A stretch of DNA of 7,738 bases from Planctomycetaceae bacterium (lineage in GTDB: Bacteria > Planctomycetota > Planctomycetia > Pirellulales > Thermoguttaceae). The position numbers and the translations under genes are program-made. Each line of letters starts with the position of its first letter. Within the stretch, counting starts at the first letter, position 1. Of this stretch, positions 5,479 through 7,738 are shown piece by piece. The stretch spans positions 1 through 7,738 of the forward strand of contig JAITDV010000610.1 in assembly GCA_031282385.1 (NCBI GenBank). The letters run 5' to 3'. The notes beneath the pieces are model-generated. The model worked only from the letters and a program-made list of their open reading frames with translations. It was not told where the DNA came from and searched no databases.

Positions 5479-7542
5479 TTAGTAGTTCAAACAAACCTCG
5501 ATGATTTTTTCGCTTGTTATTCCAAAATGTTTGAGTAATTGTTGGGCAGGCGCGCTTGCTCCAAAGGATTGCATACCAATGAAATAGCCTTGATCGCCGA
5601 TGTATTTGTGCCAACCTTGATCTACGCCAAGCTCGACAGCAATTCGTTTTTTGATTTCCGCGGGCAAAACTTTTTCTTTGTACTCTTTGGGTTGGCGCTC
5701 AAATAACTCAATACACGGCAAACTCACCACGCGAATTTTTTTGCCCGCCTCCGTCAAGCGTTCATACGCTTCAACACAAATTCCAACTTCGCTGCCTGAA
5801 GCCATTAAAATAATTTCCGGTTTTCCTTCCGGCGGATCTATCAGAACATAACCGCCGTGTGAAACTCCCGAAGCCGACGCAAATTTAGTACGGTCAAGCG
5901 TAGGAAGATTTTGACGGGAAAAAACAAGAACGGAGGGAGTTGTGGCGAGTTGGAGAGCTGTTTTGTAGGCTTCGGTTACTTCGTTGGCGTCGGCGGGTCT
6001 GAAAACGGCAACGTTGGGAATTGCTCTGATTGCAGCGAGGTGTTCGATTGGTTGGTGGGTAGGTCCGTCTTCGCCAACTCCAATTGAATCGTGTGTGAAA
6101 ATGTAAAGTGTAGGAATTTTCATCAACGCACTCAACCTGATAGCCGGTCGCAAATAATCCGAGAAAACAAAAAAAGTCGCACAATAAGCACGCAATCCAG
6201 ACAAAGTAATTCCGTTTGCGATTGAAGCCATTGCGTGTTCGCGAATACCGAAGTGGATATTTCTGCCGGCGTAATTACCGCTGTTAAATTCGCCAGCTTC
6301 AGGAAATTTAAGCCAAGTCAAATTAGACGGCGCAAGATCAGCAGAACCGCCAATCAACCAAGGAATATTTACCGCAACCTGATTTAGAACTTTGCCCGAA
6401 GAAACTCTTGACGCGAGACCTTTTACGTCTGCCGGAAACACCGGTAAATCCGCATCCCAACCCGCAGGAAGTTTTGAACCGGCGGCGATCATCTCGAGTT
6501 CGTTGCCAAGCTCAGGAAATCTTCTTTTGTATCTTTCAAATCTGATTCGGTAAATTTCATAAGCCTCGGTGCCGCGATGTATTATTCCTTCGTTGAACAT
6601 TCCGTAAACTTCGCCGTCAATGGAAAAGTTATCATTCGGGTCGAAGCCGTAGAATTTTTTTGTGGCTTTAACTTCTTCCTCGCCAAGCGGTGCGCCGTGT
6701 GCTTCGTGCGATCCGGCTAAATTTGGAGAACCGTAGCCGATTGTGCTTTTGGTTATGATCAGGGTTGGTTTTTCGCCGGTATTTATAAAGGAGCCGATAG
6801 CTGCGCGGAGATCGGGCAAGTTGTTTATATCTTTGATTTTTATTACGCGCCAATTGTACGCTTCGAATCTTTGAGCAACATCTTCGGAGAATGACAATAC
6901 GGTACTTCCTTCAATAGTAATACCGTTATCGTCGTAGAACCAACACAAATTTCCGAGTTTCAAGTGTCCGGCAAGCGAGGCGGCTTCAGAGGTTATGCCT
7001 TCCATCATATCTCCGTCTCCGCAGATTGTATAAATTTTTGAGTTGAACAATTCGAAGTCGGGTTTATTGTATTTTGTTTGTAACCATTTTGCAGCGATAG
7101 CCATACCAACACTTGTTGCGGCGCCAGCGCCTAGTGGACCTGTTGTAACTTCGACTCCGGAGACGTGACCGTATTCGGGATGTCCGGCGCAACGGCTTCC
7201 GAGTTGTCGGAAGTTTTTGATTGCGTCGAGGGTAACTGCGAGTTCATCTGTAGAATTACCGTTTTCGTCAAGTTGTTTAACTTTGGACAAGTGGAGCAAA
7301 CAATAGAGCAACATAGAAGCATGTCCGACAGAAAGAACAAAACGATCTCGGGCAAGCCAATTCGGATGAGCAGGATCGTAATTCAAGATTTCGTTGAATA
7401 GAACATACCCAAGCGGTGCAAGAGCCATTGGAGTTCCAGGGTGTCCGCTGTTTGCTTTTTGGACGGCTTCCATTGAGATTGTGCGTATTGTATTGATGGC
7501 GTCTTTTTCAGATGGAGTTGTAACGAAGAATGGTAATTGCAT
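5479..7542 (-). CDS. tkt: Transketolase
   Basis: Transfers two-carbon ketol units between ketose and aldose phosphates in the non-oxidative pentose phosphate pathway; cytosolic, dependent on thiamine diphosphate and a divalent metal. The product is 687 residues, normal for the family. Visible motifs in order are GHPGTPM (His34), SVGHASMLLY (His74), TTGPLGAG (134-140), the cofactor signature GDGDMMEG to YDDNG (Asp176 to Asn206), AGSHEAHGAPLG (His279), GGSADLAPSNLT (398-409), FGIREHAM with the catalytic Glu435, THDSIGVGEDGPTHQP (His484) and SRQNLP (Arg543). All expected catalytic residues are present. GPLGAG has Ala where Escherichia coli has Gln. The start at ATG 7540-7542 puts the protein at the usual N-terminus just before SEKDAINTIR; the frame stays open for 35 more codons to a TTG at 7647, but that extension is Lys/Asn-rich and unlike the family. 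No Shine-Dalgarno is seen. It stands alone, 766 bp from the next gene. Confidence 0.97.
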   Translation of the reverse strand: MQLPFFVTTPSEKDAINTIRTISMEAVQKANSGHPGTPMALAPLGYVLFNEILNYDPAHPNWLARDRFVLSVGHASMLLYCLLHLSKVKQLDENGNSTDELAVTLDAIKNFRQLGSRCAGHPEYGHVSGVEVTTGPLGAGAATSVGMAIAAKWLQTKYNKPDFELFNSKIYTICGDGDMMEGITSEAASLAGHLKLGNLCWFYDDNGITIEGSTVLSFSEDVAQRFEAYNWRVIKIKDINNLPDLRAAIGSFINTGEKPTLIITKSTIGYGSPNLAGSHEAHGAPLGEEEVKATKKFYGFDPNDNFSIDGEVYGMFNEGIIHRGTEAYEIYRIRFERYKRRFPELGNELEMIAAGSKLPAGWDADLPVFPADVKGLASRVSSGKVLNQVAVNIPWLIGGSADLAPSNLTWLKFPEAGEFNSGNYAGRNIHFGIREHAMASIANGITLSGLRAYCATFFVFSDYLRPAIRLSALMKIPTLYIFTHDSIGVGEDGPTHQPIEHLAAIRAIPNVAVFRPADANEVTEAYKTALQLATTPSVLVFSRQNLPTLDRTKFASASGVSHGGYVLIDPPEGKPEIILMASGSEVGICVEAYERLTEAGKKIRVVSLPCIELFERQPKEYKEKVLPAEIKKRIAVELGVDQGWHKYIGDQGYFIGMQSFGASAPAQQLLKHFGITSEKIIEVCLNY

Positions 7543-7598
7543 TTTGTTATTTAATTTTTTTGGGTTGCGGTTTAATTTTTTGTTATTTGTTGGACGAG

Positions 7599-7616
7599 TT
7601 TTGTATGTGTACAAAA
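7599..7616. promoter_or_regulatory. Inverted repeat upstream of tkt, candidate operator
   Basis: TTTTGTA and TACAAAA form perfect 7-base arms around TGTG, 56 bases upstream of the transketolase ATG. Its position in the probable promoter or leader region and its two-fold symmetry fit a repressor site. No clear -35/-10 pair could be placed next to it. Confidence 0.35.
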
Positions 7617-7683
7617 TTACTTTACGTTGGGCAAATCCCGAAAGCAAAAAACATTTTACAACCCAATGAATATTTGACTAGCA

Positions 7684-7713
7684 GGGGAGGGGAATAAAGA
7701 AAGGGGGAGGGGG
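7684..7713 (+). other. G-rich tract with four G-runs
   Basis: Two GGGGAGGGG-type blocks are separated by AATAAAGAAA, giving four runs of at least four G. Such a pattern could form a G-quadruplex on the plus strand. The text GGAGGGGAATAA also occurs in the palindromic units of element copy 1 (77-87 region), so this may be a fragment or relative of that repeat near the window edge. Rest of 7543-7738 shows no gene. Confidence 0.4.
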
Positions 7714-7738
7714 AAAATTCTTGGCTACATAAGGGTAA

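Noticed and set aside
7543..7647. A 35-codon N-terminal extension of transketolase from a TTG codon at 7647
   Set aside because: It is Lys/Asn-rich, has no match to the family N-terminus and needs a TTG start, whereas the ATG at 7542 gives the normal length.

Overview
The window carries three complete protein genes, all on the minus strand, in low-to-middle GC DNA with A/T-rich spacers. Read in the direction of transcription they are a transketolase (tkt), a large exported protein with an alpha-toroid N-terminus and two DUF4159-type modules, and an exported protein with a transglutaminase-like C-terminal domain. The toroid plus DUF4159 architecture is typical of Planctomycetota. Two of the three genes lack a Shine-Dalgarno sequence, which fits that phylum. 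The modest GC would suit a host- or gut-associated planctomycete lineage. The assignment is an inference from domain architecture, not from a marker gene.

Layout: positions 1-223 are most of a palindromic, MITE-like element (copy 1) whose left end lies outside the window. Positions 227-330 hold the first member of a second repeat family, about 104 bp long. The transglutaminase-like gene is at 362-2254 and the DUF4159 gene at 2319-4712; they are 64 bp apart and probably form one transcription unit. The 766-bp gap at 4713-5478 has no gene. It contains two more members of the 104-bp family, a perfect 14-bp palindrome and a complete 138-bp copy (copy 2) of the MITE-like element in inverted orientation. 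The transketolase is at 5479-7542, and 7543-7738 is its upstream region with a candidate operator and a G-rich tract.

How the genes relate: transketolase is a cytosolic housekeeping enzyme of the pentose phosphate pathway and looks unrelated to the other two genes. The other two encode proteins with signal-peptide-like N-termini and may act together in the cell envelope or outside the cell, but neither has a known substrate.

The most unusual content is the repeat landscape. One element has 21-nt terminal inverted repeats next to TA dinucleotides and strong internal hairpins. Its other copy carries a large nested palindrome inserted at the hairpin apex. The two inverted copies bracket the exported-protein gene pair. 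No tRNA, rRNA, CRISPR array or transposase gene was seen.
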